A DNA stretch of 64,000 nt from Eucalyptus grandis (lineage: Eukaryota > Streptophyta > Magnoliopsida > Myrtales > Myrtaceae): the NCBI RefSeq assembly GCF_016545825.1, contig NC_052618.1:45888196-45952195 (forward strand). The letters run 5' to 3'. Of this stretch, positions 48,144 to 59,877 are shown piece by piece. The notes under the pieces were generated by a model, which did not search any database, was not told the origin of the DNA, and saw nothing but the letters and a program-made list of their open reading frames with translations. The translations under genes were made by a program, and so were the position numbers. Positions within the stretch are counted from its first letter, which is position 1; each line of letters starts with the position of its first letter.

Positions 48144-48988
48144 GGCCATGTTTGGTTCAACATTTGGAATACTCATTTGGACTCTAAAGTCCCTTGGCCA
48201 AATGCAAATGCGTTTAGTTTGTATTTTTGTGTGACTTTGGCAAGATGCAATTGCATCTCCAAAGGAGTTTAAAGGCTTTTAGCCCAATTGAGCTCTTGAG
48301 GTGCATTGGCAAGTTGCATCTTGGGAATATAAGTCGGTACTGTTCATCTTCTCCAAGCCACGGCCGATTAGAGGCCGATGACAGCTGGCCAAGGGGTCGC
48401 GCGCACTAGCGACTGCCGCCTGAGGGTTGCCTGACCCTGGCGACGGTCGTCGGACCTTAGGCGACGCCTGGGTTGCGTGATTTAGGCCGTCGCTGAGGTT
48501 GCGCAACCTCAGGCGACGGTCACCAGGGTCGGGCAACCCAAGGCGACGGCCGCCTAAGGTCGCGCGACCCCGGCGACGGTCACTTGGGTCGCGCGAACCC
48601 GGGCGACGGCCGCCCGAGGTCGTGCGAACCCGGGCGATGGTCGCTTGGGTCACGCGATCTCAAGCGACTAGGCGGCCGTCGCCCGGGTTTGCATGACCTT
48701 ACGCGGCCGTTGCCTGGGGTCGCTTGACCCTGGCAACCATCCGGTGGTCCGACCGCCGGATCCGGTGGTCCAGTGGCCGGACTTCAAAAAAAAATATATG
48801 TGTATTTTTTCTTTTTTAATTTAATAAAAGTTAATTACAAATGCACATTTTACCAAACGGTATTTTGGTCAAAGTTGTTTTTTAATGCAAACTTTACCAA
48901 ACGATATTTACATTTCGAAAAACCCCATTCACCTAAAGGTATTTGCATTACTGCAAATGCATTTTCCAAAAGCCGAACCAAACGGGCC
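48144..48988. mobile_element. TIR element carrying a GC-rich minisatellite
   Basis: Ends are GGCCATGTTTGGTTC at the left and the complement of GAACCAAACGGGCC at the right. Subterminal sequence repeats 'ttaccaaacg(g/a)tatt'. The end sequence resembles Tourist/hAT-type MITEs, but no clear target duplication is visible. The centre (48411-48755) is a minisatellite, listed separately. Confidence 0.6.
48411..48755. repeat. GC-rich minisatellite of about 30 bp
   Basis: Degenerate units of 30-31 bp built on GGTCGCGCGA-CCCGGGCGAC-GG, at least eight in a row, in otherwise AT-rich surroundings. The CpG-dense run lies entirely inside the TIR element. It produces spurious Arg/Gly-rich open frames on both strands. 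Confidence 0.8.
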
Positions 48989-49334
48989 TGGCCCTAATCA
49001 GAAAGTGCTGGGTCCGTACCTTCTCCCAAAAAAAAAAAGAGCTGCCGTCAACATAAATAGAAACCTATCCATCCTCTTCCTCCATTTTTAGACTAAGAAA
49101 AAAGGCCTCAAAATAGACAAACATCCGCACCGCCGTTGCTTTGACCTCCATCTATTTGCTCCCACATAAAGAAAGAACCAATAAAGAGTCCTCAAAAACT
49201 CATCCCTCCCCTCGCTCATTCTTTCCCGCTCCCTCTTCCTCTCTCGTTCCTCTTCTTCCCCCCGCGCCCCCCCAAAGCATCGGACCTTCGAAAAGCACCT
49301 GATCCGTAAGGAAAACCAATCCCGGCGATAGACG

Positions 49335-50723
49335 ATGGGCAAAGAAGCCGGCGAATCTAGCAAGGGCGCGACCGACGTCCACATCAGCGACTGCTGCACC
49401 TCCCCCGAGGTCGTCTCCCTCACGCAGAAGGTGACGAAGTCTCTCCTCGCCGTGGCTCTTTCCCCGCCCGCGCGCGTTCCTTTTCGGTTCCGTTCGGTTC
49501 TCATGCTTCTTCTTCTTCTTTCGCCGCAGGTGCTTGCTGAGGTGATCGGGACGTACTTCGTGATCTTCGCCGGGTGCGGGTCGGTGGCGGTGAACAAGAT
49601 ATACGGGTCGGTCACGTTCCCGGGCATCTGCGTGGTCTGGGGGCTGATCGTGATGGTCATGATATATTCGGTGGGTCACATCTCCGGCGCCCACTTCAAC
49701 CCGGCCGTCACCGTCACCTTCGCCATCTTCAGGCATTTCCCTTATACGCAGGCGAGTCCTTTGCTCATTTCTTCTCTTGCAGATTCTTTGCCATGCATGT
49801 TAGAGGCAGCCGTCCGACCGGCTCGGGCCCAGGCCGAGCTCTCGAGCCGAGCCTAACGTGTTCGCGTCGGGCTAACCAGGCTTGGGGCTAGGCTTTCGTG
49901 CTCGAGATCGAGTCTGGTGCGGATATACGGCCCTATCGATCGAGCAAGTCGATGCTCGTCGTGTTGCACGTTCGCGTCATCTTCGCTCATGAAGATTAGC
50001 CGTGCAGGTACCTCTCTACGTCGTAGCGCAGCTGCTGGGATCGATCCTCGCCAGCGGCACGCTCTACCTGCTCTTCGACGTGGACTCCAAGTCGTTCTTC
50101 GGGACCGTGCCGACGGGTCCCCACGTCCGGTCGCTCGTGGTCGAGATCATCATATCCTTCCTGCTGATGTTCGTCGTATCCGGAGTCGCGACCGATAACC
50201 GAGCGGTACGACCCCGAGAGAATTCTTTTCCTCCCTCTAAACGTCCTTCCCGTGAGACGATGAATCGAGTACAGTTTCGGTAACGTTTTGATCGTTTTCT
50301 CATGCAGACCGGCGAACTAGCAGGAATTGCGATCGGGATGACGATCTTGCTGAACGTGTTCGTCGGCGGGTTAGTTTGTACTCAAAATAAATCGGAAAAA
50401 AAAAAATATCACAAATTATACTGTACCAAACATACGTTTCTAAGATGGAATTTAAATAAAAAACAAATAGATTTTTTTTTTTTCAATTTTCTAATTTATT
50501 GAAAAATTGCAGGCCGGTTTCCGGCGCATCCATGAACCCGGCAAGGACCCTTGGGCCGGCCATCACGATGCACGTCTACAATGGGCTTTGGGTCTACATT
50601 GTTGGGCCGTTCGTCGGCACCATCTTGGGCGGTTTCGCCTATAATCTGATCAGGCAAACGGATAAGTCCCTCGGCGAGTTGACCAAGAGCGCGTCCTTCC
50701 TCAGGAGCAAAGCCGAAGTGTGA
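49335..50723 (+). CDS. NIP1-like: NIP subgroup I aquaporin (nodulin-26-like)
   Basis: Membrane channel of the NIP family. Subgroup I members conduct water poorly and pass glycerol, ammonia, lactate or metalloids such as arsenite, depending on the member. Five exons: 49335-49430, 49530-49751, 50008-50205, 50308-50369 and 50513-50723, giving 262 aa and typical family length. Both canonical pore motifs are intact, NPA at 89-91 ([12 protein letters not shown]) and 201-203 ([12 protein letters not shown]). The aromatic/arginine filter reads W69, V189, A198, R204, the subgroup I signature. The C-terminal tail has a KSASFLRS serine context like the CPK-phosphorylated serine of nodulin 26. Intron 2 starts with GC, not GT. 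The T-rich acceptor of intron 4 is normal. A weak TATA-like CATAAATAG is at 49052. No damage seen. Confidence 0.95.
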
Positions 50724-52300
50724 ATTTTTTTTCTTTACCTTTTTAATGTTGAATGTATAGAATAACAGCATCCATAAGGATGATATAGAGTACTTGTTTA
50801 TTTATTTATTTATTTTTTGTGGGAGAATTTTCTTGGCTTTCTTTTAGGGCGGACATAATCCATGTTGTCTAGCCAACTTTATCTTGTTGGCCCCTTGTGT
50901 TTAGGATGTGTTTATTTAAGTGAAAGTAAAATTTCGCGTGTTGACTTTCCAAGCTTTTCATGTGTTTATCTTGTCAAATATGGGGAAAACCATTTACGGT
51001 CAAAAATATGCATGCGTGCTTAAAATAGGAAAAATGAATTCTTTAATGCGAAAAGGGGGACAACATTTTCATGGAAAAAGTATTCGCTTTTGTTATGAAG
51101 TTTTCCTTTGAAATAAAAGCACCCATAATCTAATCATGAAAGCAGGGGTCTATGTGCGCTTCGTCGGGAAGCAAAATAGTTCCCGGCCCTAGCTCCTTTG
51201 CATGTGGGGCTATATGGGACTGAATCAATCCGGTCCGAATTCGGAACACATTAGCCCTAAAAGTTTCGATCCTAACGAAATGTTTGTCTCGTTACATTCT
51301 ATGATTGCGATAAATGAGTTTGAAACTAGCTTAACGTCTTCAAGCATGTGACTTTTGTTTGCTTCGATTCTAACTTATTAGAAATAAATGAGTCCCATGC
51401 AATCCGATTTCCACGTGACAATTTCTACTCTTAACGAGGTCCTAACTTGTAAGTATGATTTGGAAAATTGGTTTACCCTTTGAATCTATAGGGTGACCAA
51501 ATGAAAGAGCTCGATTATTTGATACACAACTCGGGATTTGATCACATTTAAGACAAGTGTTAGGATTTCGATTGCATTTGACATGCCATTCGAAATGAGT
51601 AGTTCCAGAGTCGATTTAGGTTTCACCTAAAACTTACTACGTAGGATCAATTCCCTAACTTTTGAAACTAGAAACCTACATGTTAATTGGTTCTAGAGTC
51701 TACCAGAGAATTGGTCAATTTCTTCTTCTTCTTTTTTTGTTACATATTTTTCCTTTTTAATTAACCAAAAATGAAAGTGAACATAACTACAAAAATCTCA
51801 CCTATGAATACTGGACAATCTATAAAATATGAATAAATGAGATAAACTAAACAATCAAAAGTTTAAAACATGTGCTTAAAAAATTTATTCGGTAACTAAT
51901 TCTTGGGAACGAAAACAAACAATACGAGTTGCATTTTTATTGAAATTGAGAATTGGACCAGTAACTATGGAAACTTAGAATTGGATAAGTTCCTATGGGC
52001 GGTTTTATCTGGAACCGAGGTTGCTCACCCCTACGTACCGTGTACTTGTAGAGTTTCCCAACTCCCGTGATTATAATTCGACGGATCGGATCTACACCGA
52101 AGGAAGGCACGTTAGGAATCCACGTGACGGGAGCGGTGGTCGTCGTCGAGATCGGACGATGACAGAAAGGACAAAAGTGCACGTGATTCAGATTTAACCC
52201 CCCCCAGGATTCCCCTCCCCCCCAAAAATAAAATTAATAATTAATGATAAAAAATTAAATAAAATAACAAGAAAGAGCTCCCGCGGTGCGCTGAATCGAG
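50724..52300. other. Gene-free interval between NIP and the TPX2-domain gene
   Basis: Starts with the NIP 3' UTR (T-rich, with (TTTA)n near 50797-50814). AT-rich with no supported coding sequence. C-runs at 52199-52220 precede the next gene. Confidence 0.6.
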
Positions 52301-52329
52301 TAAGCAACAGTCCCATAATTCGCAACTGA

Positions 52330-52909
52330 CGTTGAAAGCTCTCCTCCCCCTCGTCTTCTTCTTCTTCTCGCTCGCTCGCTCGCTCGCTCTGCAGGTGGAT
52401 TTGCCGTCGCCATCGCGTTCTCCGGAGCTTCCTCTCTCCGTTCGTCGGACGGAGAAGCGCCGCCGCGGGGGCGGGGCGGGGGGTTTCGCCGTCGCAAATC
52501 CCCGTTCCGTTTGCTTCGCGCGTGATCCTTCGGCCTCGATGCGTGATCGAGGTATCATTCGTTCCTTCCGCTCGACTCCGCTTACGCTCCACACCTCCGT
52601 CCCTCCCTCCACCTACATAATGCTCCCTCCCTCTCTCTCCTCTTTCTTTCTTCCTTCCTTCTTTCTTTCCTTTTGCCGCTCGCCGCCGCCGCCGCCGCCG
52701 CCGTCGGCGGTGAATCTGCTCGCGTCGGGCTTTTTTGTTTTTGTGTTTTTTTGCTTTATTGTGATGCCTGCGGATCGGTTTGTTAGGGAGTGAGGCGGTG
52801 GAAATGGTGATCGGATTGTGATGCTCGTTCGCGCAGGCGGCTGCTAGTTCCGGGGACTCTCTCTCTCTCTCTCTCTCTGGTCGGAATCGGCGGGGGGGGA
52901 TTATTTCGC
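52330..52909 (+). promoter_or_regulatory. Leader region of the TPX2-domain gene with a likely 5' UTR intron
   Basis: CT-rich and GC-rich leader with (CTCG)n at 52369-52389, then a long CT tract at 52624-52680. A good donor (GATCGAG|GTATCA, GT at 52552) and acceptor (GCGCAG|GCGG, ending 52836) suggest an intron of 285 bases inside the 5' UTR. A (CT)n run at 52857-52878 follows, then the ATG at 52910. Open frames across this stretch are low-complexity and not genes. Confidence 0.4.
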
Positions 52910-55900
52910 ATGGCTGGAGGAATCGAAGAGACGTTCGGCGTCGGTTTTCAGGTTAGCATCGCGGCTCTCTGTGTGTGTGTGGAGATTCTGGAGGATCCCG
53001 CTTACTCGCACGTACTCTACTCATTCTTACTCTGCTCTGCGTTTCTCGTGTATGTGTGTGAGAGGATCACAGCAAGAGGAAGGTGCAGTTTTTATCGCTA
53101 GTCCGCTATGGTTTCTAGATGATATTGTTTGAGGATCACTTCTTATTTGGGTAGGATCACGGGATCAAAGCATTATGTAGATCGATGGTTGCCCGTTTAG
53201 TCTGTGCTATCTGCCTGAATTACCGGATTCAGGAACTGAGCAAAAGTGCGATTTTGTGAGGTTAGAGAGAGCAATGTGAATACATAGCTCGGAATTCTTC
53301 TATGGTTCTCTCTGCTGTTGACGTGAAGATGGTCACTGCGTTGGGATTTTACCCGTAGCGTAGTATCTCCCTGATATCGTCAGCATTTCGTTCTCGAACC
53401 TGGAAGCTGAGTATGAACAGAGAGCTATCTGTTTAAAAATTCGAGCTTTTATGATCTCCAATAAGTTATCTGGAAGATTGTGAACGCAGAAAGTGACCTG
53501 GAGGATTTCTGGTTAAGATGTGATGAACTAGCTTTGACTTTTTCTCCCATCCCTGCAGATAATTGATCCTCCTTTCTTTCCTTTCTAACGTGCTTTCAAT
53601 CCAATTGGCAGGCTGATTCAATTCACTCCGGCTCTATTTCATTTGGGAGGTTTGAAAAAGAACCTTTGGCATGGGAAAGGCGGTCTTCTTTCTCGCACAA
53701 TAGGTATCTAGAAGAGGTTGAGAAATTCTCCAAACCTGGTTCAGTGAACGAGAAGAAAGCTCTACTTGAAGCTCATTTTAAGAAGAAACCGCTTCTGCAT
53801 CAAAGTTCATCTGAGTGGCAGACTGGAAGGGACCATCAGCATGATGAAGATGACACATCAGACAATACGAGCAGGGAAGGATTTGAGCTTTCAATTGAGG
53901 ATAATTATTTTGGTCACTTTGATGAGAGTCCAGCAAGATCAGGGTGTAGTGGAGAGTACGGAGTAAGAGTTGGTGAAAGAGAAGATCCAGGTGTTTTGTC
54001 ATTCCGATCCCATGAAAAGGAGGGGTTAAATGATCTTTCCATGGATTTTATTCCTATAGAGCATAATGCAGGGATGCCAGTTTATATAGAGGTTGGGCAT
54101 AATGACTTGCCAATAGGTTTTGCTGAGACACCCATAGTCGCAAAAACAAGTTCTGACTATGATGAGAGAGAAGCAGAGAATTGTTCTGAGGCCAGCTATT
54201 CATTTATAAAGGACAAGACTGATGAAAGGGTTGAAAAGACCTGTTCAGAAACATCTCATTCTTCTCCAAAGGTATGGGATACTTTCATGTAATTGACTTC
54301 ATGCATCATGTTTAATGGGTTAAAGTACTGGTTCCTTTTCATGTTGCTTATTCGTCCATATATCGTCATCTCAGTCGGCATCAGCATCGGAAACTAAGCT
54401 CACTGAGGCCACAGCTAAGTCTCAGTTCTCAGTGGCTGATGAGAAGAGAAAAATTTCCGCCGGATCATCCAAAGATTTGAACAAAACTCTGGGTGGAAGG
54501 ATAAGAGGATCTCCATTGAGAACAAATAGACAGAAAGATTCAACCATGTCTGCAGCTCAAACTTCCCGTCTAGTACACAAAACTTTGAACCCAGAGGTAA
54601 CGGTTGATTTGTGATGAGTGACAATGCCAAAGTTGACGTTTTGAATTGAGAAGTACAACTTGCATGATTACATCAATAATCATGTCAAAGTCCAATTCTT
54701 TGACTTTCTTCTTTGCTCGATACTTTCTTCTAACTGTTAATGCATGATGGTCATCTATGCTCAGCAAAGGGAAAAGCTGGTGGCGAAACCAGTGCGTGAA
54801 GACAATAGGTACTTCTTGCCTCTTTTACATGAAACGTGATATGTTATTTCCATTCTACAGAGGTCTTATACTGTCATTTCTAACAGCAAAGGAGAAGGAG
54901 GACAGAAAATTTCTGAACCTCAATCCGTGTCGATGACGAAGCTCGAATCAAGAGCAGATTCTACTAGAAGCAGGTCTGAAAAGAAAATTCAGAACTCCTT
55001 GAGGAGATCAGTCTTCGAATCTTCTGACTTAATTCCTTGACCTGAAATACAGGCTAAAGCACATTGCTCAGTCACAGAAGCCAGAAACAAAGTCCACCTC
55101 TAAAGGTTTTAATTTTCTGAGTGACCAGCGAGCAGAAAGGAGAAAAGAGGTAAGTGTTAGAAATGATAACAGGATATGATGGTAAAATTCATGGTCGGTA
55201 TATCTGCCTGATAACTTGGTTTCGCAATTTGCTTGATTTAGTATTTTATGAGGCTGGAGGAAAAGATGCATGCTAAGGAGGCTGAGATTAATGAGATTCA
55301 AGCAAAAGCACAGGTATGCTGAATCATTCTTTCTTTCTTTTTTTCGCTATGTAGGTATACTGAATTGTCCAAAGAATAATAGTAGGTACATCAAGGATGG
55401 TTTACAAAACTTTTATATAAAGTGATATGGCAGACTCTTATTTGATGTTGAATATGGTCCACCTGTGTCAATTACATACAGTTTATCAGATCACTTACCA
55501 TATCAGTTTGGGAGACTAGTGTTATTCAAATATGTATCATTATTTATCTTCATTGAGAATACTACATTCACGCAAGGCAAGGTGGATACCAAATGATCGA
55601 TGCATACAGAAGAGAAATAATCTTTGCACCTTTATTTCGTAAATCACCATTTCTTGACCTGATAAGCAATTCTTGTATTGTTCTTTTCAATTAATGATGC
55701 TTTAGCTTATTGACCTTCCCCATCCCCCTTTCCATTCTTCCTTGACTATTATATGATCTCTCTCTGCTCAGAGCCGGAAACCACATTGATGTAATTAAAA
55801 AGGTAGCATGATTTATTGCACTATAGTTTTGCCTTTGTGGTTGTAGATCTAGATAATGTCATTCTTATTATTGTAGGAAGAGACAGAAGCTGAAATCAAG

Positions 55901-57100
55901 CAGTTCCGGAAGAGCCTTAATTTCAAAGCAACGCCTATGCCTTCTTTCTATCGCGCAACTCTGCTATCTGGGTCAGATGGCAACAAGGTACATTAACACA
56001 AAATCTTTTCCATGTTTTCCTGTTTTTATGAGGGTCAATAAGAGTAAGTTCCACTTGGGGAAATAAGTTAGTCATTGTGAAATGTGTTTCCCAATGAATT
56101 TTTAGTGGCTTTCTATCTTCTGAAGCCTTTACCTGCACTAATCGTGGTACTCTGCAACCTGGACCAGGGGAAAGGTTTTTCATGTCTGCTTCTTCTTATG
56201 ATGGTTGATAAAAGCCAGTTCCACTTAAGTGAAATTATTAATGCGTCTTCTTATGAATCTTAGTGGCTTTCAAATCTCCAAACCGTAATCAATCTGATTT
56301 AATTTTCTTCCCAATATGCTCCACTTCAGCACGTGTGACTTTATGTCCAACATTTCCTACTTCAAACTTGAAGCTGAGCAAACAGCCAAGACCGATTCTG
56401 TTTGACATCGTAACATGAAGGTCATAGGAGAATTTGTGCTCCTATATCAGACAAGCCATTTGATCATGAAGCATTTTATAACATAAGAATTTTGAAGAAC
56501 AGAGTATAAAGTCAAATGTGCCCTCTTCTGAGTGGATTTCCTATGCACTTTCACTATACTTCTGTTGTTATTTACTTGGTTTATAAACCAGCCATTCTAA
56601 TTCAAGGCAGCTTTTTTATGTCTTAGGCTTCATCTACCAGGGACAGGTCAAGCATTTCATCTATGAGATGTCCCAGTCCTCAAAATCAAGCTGCTTCACG
56701 ATCCAGAATTCATTCCAAGGCTGGAAATTGCCAAGTTGTTGCCGCGAGTGCATCTCTAAACACATCGAATCCACCTGAAGCCTCTCTGGATCACAAATTG
56801 ATCAGCAAGACCTGGGGCTCGAATGCGGTCTCTCCAACACCATCATCGAACAAAGCTGAATCCACAGGAGATGCAATTGCAAATGAAACTGCTTCGAGAA
56901 AGGGCAGAGACGATGACAACGGGAATACCAACAAGCAGAAATCGAAAGCATCGGCAACTGCTAGGACAGCGAAAGGCCAGAGAGTTGAGGGGAAGCAGAA
57001 AGCAGGAGTCAAAAGAGACACCAGTCAGATGATGAGAAAGGATACTAGAACTGTTGGCACGAGCAGGACGGGCCGTGTCGCTGGAAGTGTTACTTCCTGA
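52910..57100 (+). CDS. WDL7-like: WVD2-like microtubule-associated protein with C-terminal TPX2 domain
   Basis: Plant TPX2-family protein. The WVD2/WDL members bind and bundle cortical microtubules and influence directional cell growth. Nine exons: 52910-52951, 53612-54271, 54375-54596, 54765-54808, 54887-54973, 55053-55149, 55242-55313, 55877-55987 and 56627-57100. These give 602 aa in an unbroken frame with GT-AG borders. The N-terminus, with GFQADSIHSGSISFGRFEKE then RSSFSHNRYLEEVEKFSKPG, matches the WVD2-like 7 subgroup. Residues 54-280 are acidic and probably disordered. The TPX2 domain spans about 369-445: FNFLSDQRAERRKE, then YFMRLEEKMHAKEAE (the KLEEK-type core), then EAEIKQFRKSLNFKATPMPS. 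The tail (446-602) is basic and serine/lysine-rich. Assignment to the subgroup is from remembered family features. Confidence 0.92.
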
Positions 57101-57902
57101 CAGCATTTCTTCCGTGAAATCTTCCCTAAATTAGTCATTGTTTCATTGTTACTCATTTGCCTCCACATCACTTGAATAGAAGATGCCCGAGGAAGTTTAG
57201 GAAAATAAGGTAAAGTCGGCTTTCGTAGATTCTTACATGGCCAAAAGAGAAAGCCTGCTCATGTATCAGAGTGCGTTCATTCTCTGGCCGTTCATTCTCT
57301 ATCAAAGCCAGAGAATTTCATTTTATGCATGTTCATGTATCATAAGTTCAACCCGAAGGTGGCGAAATTCGTCACTTCCGACACCGATTATCGGATGGAC
57401 ACCTGTATACCGAAGGACAATTGTAATTTATCGCGAATAACCCAAGGATCTTGATCCTCTTGAGAACAATGAATGATTTCATTCCGTCGTCGATATTCAT
57501 CATCCTGCTCGTCCACGACTTGCTGCATTTCTTGCTTGTCGCTCTGGAGTAAAATTCCCTCCTTGCATACGAAAAGGATGCACAACATGTCGATCCACGA
57601 TGATCCTCTTAAATTGGTTCGTGGTGTATTATGTTTGATTATCAATATAAGCTTTATTTGCTTAGCCAAAAGAAAACAAGCACGAAATTGGAAGGTGGTC
57701 AAAACGAAAGCTCAGTGACATTCCTTCCTCCAGACATCAAAAACACTATAAGCATCTGTTGTACATCTATCAAATTGTCTATTTGTCCAGCTTACTCTTT
57801 TAACACTAAATTACAAACCCGAAGTGCTCTCCGCATAAGCTTCATACCAAGCAAATGAAAACAGCTCTACATTTTTTACATCGTCATTTTCACCGCCTTA
57901 CA
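57101..57902. other. Shared 3' region of two convergent genes
   Basis: Holds the 3' UTR of the TPX2-domain gene (+) and that of the proline-rich gene (-), about 800 bases stop to stop. Open frames here have no recognisable domains. AATAAT-type polyadenylation contexts occur on both strands but cannot be assigned. Confidence 0.5.
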
Positions 57903-58337
57903 TTAAATAATATACCACAACTGACCCAAACTAGCAACCGCCCCTATAAGCACGACCGTCGATATCCGGAGACCTGCGGCCGATGACTCCGCTGTCTTCA
58001 TCCGGGGAGGCTTCCGGTAGTAGTATGGAAAATAGGGCAAGATCGGATCAGGCGGTGGGGGAGCGCCATAAAAGCCGCCGCTTGGCTGAGGCGGACTGTA
58101 AGGGAAGTAACCCGCCGGCGGAGGATAGATAGTGCCGGGCGGTGCCGGGTAGGCTCCTTCTTGAGTCGGAGTGGTCATCACCGCCGAGGGCGATGCCGGA
58201 TTACCGGTGGACGCGGGCGGTGGATTACCAGTGCATGACGGGTACGGGCAAGACCCTTGGGAACTGGTGGTCTCGATGACGTTCAGGATCACGAAAGCTA
58301 AGACGAGGGTGGAAACAGCCCGTCCCGGCTTGGCCAT
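57903..58337 (-). CDS. Small secreted proline-rich cell-wall protein, probably GPI-anchored
   Basis: Single-exon reading frame of 144 aa from the first ATG (58337, MAKPGRAVSTLVLAFVILNV). The frame can be extended upstream only from a GTG. Residues 1 to about 28 form a signal peptide. The mature part has two Cys in CPYPSC and then proline-rich repeats (NPPPAST, YPAPPGTIYPPPAGYFPYSP, GAPPPPDPILPYFPYYYRKP). The C-terminus has small residues (SSAAG) followed by a hydrophobic stretch ending LWYII, as in GPI attachment signals. This layout fits the short extensin-like/hydroxyproline-rich proteins of plant cell walls, where Pro residues are hydroxylated and glycosylated. The specific role is unknown. 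The gene converges on the TPX2-domain gene. Confidence 0.8.
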   Translation of the reverse strand: MAKPGRAVSTLVLAFVILNVIETTSSQGSCPYPSCTGNPPPASTGNPASPSAVMTTPTQEGAYPAPPGTIYPPPAGYFPYSPPQPSGGFYGAPPPPDPILPYFPYYYRKPPRMKTAESSAAGLRISTVVLIGAVASLGQLWYII

Positions 58338-59394
58338 GTGAATAGAGCATGCGAGGGGGATGGTCGAGAGAATCACCTCGAGAAAGACGCAGAGGCCGGA
58401 AGAAGATCGGACAAGATTACGTGACGGCGAGCGATTGAGTAAAGATCTAATCTTTAATGTTCACATCAATGTGTTGATCAGCGAGTGCCACGCATGTCCC
58501 ATCAAGCGGTGCAAAACATAGGCACCGCATGCAGCTGGACAGCTGTGGATTTGCGAAGTCACGCGGCTAGATAACGACTGATAACCGAACGTACGAGGTT
58601 GTCCATAGACACACGTAGCCCACTTGTCGTATGATGTTGAGTATATTATTATGTCTTTATATATAATTTACCTAATACAAGAAATAGAAAGTCGAATAAT
58701 GAATTTCTCTAATCACACGGTCACTTCAATTATCCTTGAAAAAGCTAAACCCACGGGGAGATTACTAATTAGCTAGCTACAACTGTCCTAATCCATTTTT
58801 CCACTCTTCAGACAGCGACTTCTGGTGGACGTCTAGCGACCAAATAAGAGAGATTTGGTTTATCCAAGATTTCACCCTGCCGTTTTTGTTGTGATTCCCC
58901 TGATATGTGACGTGTTTTCCAATCAATAGCGGCTGGATTTACAGTACCGTAGAAGGTCATATATATGATATTCACCTAAGGAGAGGAAAATTATTCAATA
59001 AGTTGCATCTAATTCAGTCATAATTTTTTTAATTTAACTAATTAATCTTAAATTTTCAGCAGTTTTCAAATGTAGTCACAGTCAATTTTGATCCACTTAG
59101 TGTCAGTTGTCTAAGATGCATGGCTGGTGCAATTTTTTTATGATGTTCGTGAATATGTGGATGAATAAGGAAAATCGTCCAAAAAGTTTTAACTTATTGT
59201 ATAGTTGTCTAGTTATGTCAATCCTAAAATTTTTAATTTGGTTAATATAATCCTAAATAATTTGACAATTTTTCAATGGGCCACACTTTTTTCACTCTAT
59301 CTTTCACTAATAAACTCCCTTTTCATAATGTTTTGACCATCTTATCCTTCGTGGGTCCCGCATTTTGGCATCCGAAGGTTCAAACGGTGGCCCT
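58338..59394. other. Upstream region of the proline-rich gene; repeat remnants
   Basis: The proline-rich gene's promoter should lie at the left (58340-58700), but no clear TATA box can be assigned. From 58995 to 59275 the sequence is arms of the AT-rich foldback family ('gtcaatcctaaaatttttaatttggttaat'). Confidence 0.5.
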
Positions 59395-59877
59395 CCTTTT
59401 ATTTGGTCTCTTTCCTCACGAGTCTCACTCCTTCTTCTTACTTATTACTCTTCTATTTGCATGCATCTGCGGTCCTTTTCCTCATTAGCTAGCAACAATG
59501 AAAAACAAATCGAATTGATGCACCGCGATCAATACATGAGACTGTGAGATTTTGTCCTTTTATTTGTTCTCTTTCCTCACGAGTCTCACTCCTTCTTCTT
59601 ACTTATTACTCTTCTATTTGCATGCATCTGTGGTCCTTTTCCTCATTAGCTAGCAAACATGAAAAACAAACCAAATCGATGCACCGAGATCAATGCATGA
59701 GGCTGAGAGATTTTGTCCTTTTATTTGGTCTCTTTCCTCACGAGTCCCACTCCTTCTTCATACTTGTTACTCTTCTATTTGCATGCATCTACAGTCCTTT
59801 TCCTCATTAGCTAGCAACAATGAAAAACAAACCAAATCAATGCACTGAGATCAATACATGAGACTGTGAGATTTTGT
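59395..59877. repeat. 161-bp tandem repeat, three units
   Basis: Units start at 59395, 59556 and 59717, each with CCTTTTATTTG(G/T)TCTCTTTCC and the phrase GCATGCATCT near the middle. The units differ by only a few substitutions and keep an exact 161-bp period. Short open frames inside are repeat products. Confidence 0.92.

Noticed and set aside
48279..48696. Arg/Gly-rich frames of 65-124 codons on both strands
   Set aside because: They are products of the 30-bp GC-rich minisatellite, not genes.
49088..49736. 190- and 178-codon minus-strand frames over the NIP gene
   Set aside because: They are antisense shadows of the aquaporin exons and its CT-rich leader.
52332..52793. 153-codon open frame on the plus strand ahead of the TPX2-domain gene
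   Set aside because: It is low-complexity translation of CT- and GC-rich leader sequence, crosses a probable 5' UTR intron and has no domain.
59276..59810. Open frames with a repeated 'FPHESHSFF' peptide
   Set aside because: They are translations of the 161-bp tandem repeat, and the frame does not persist across units.
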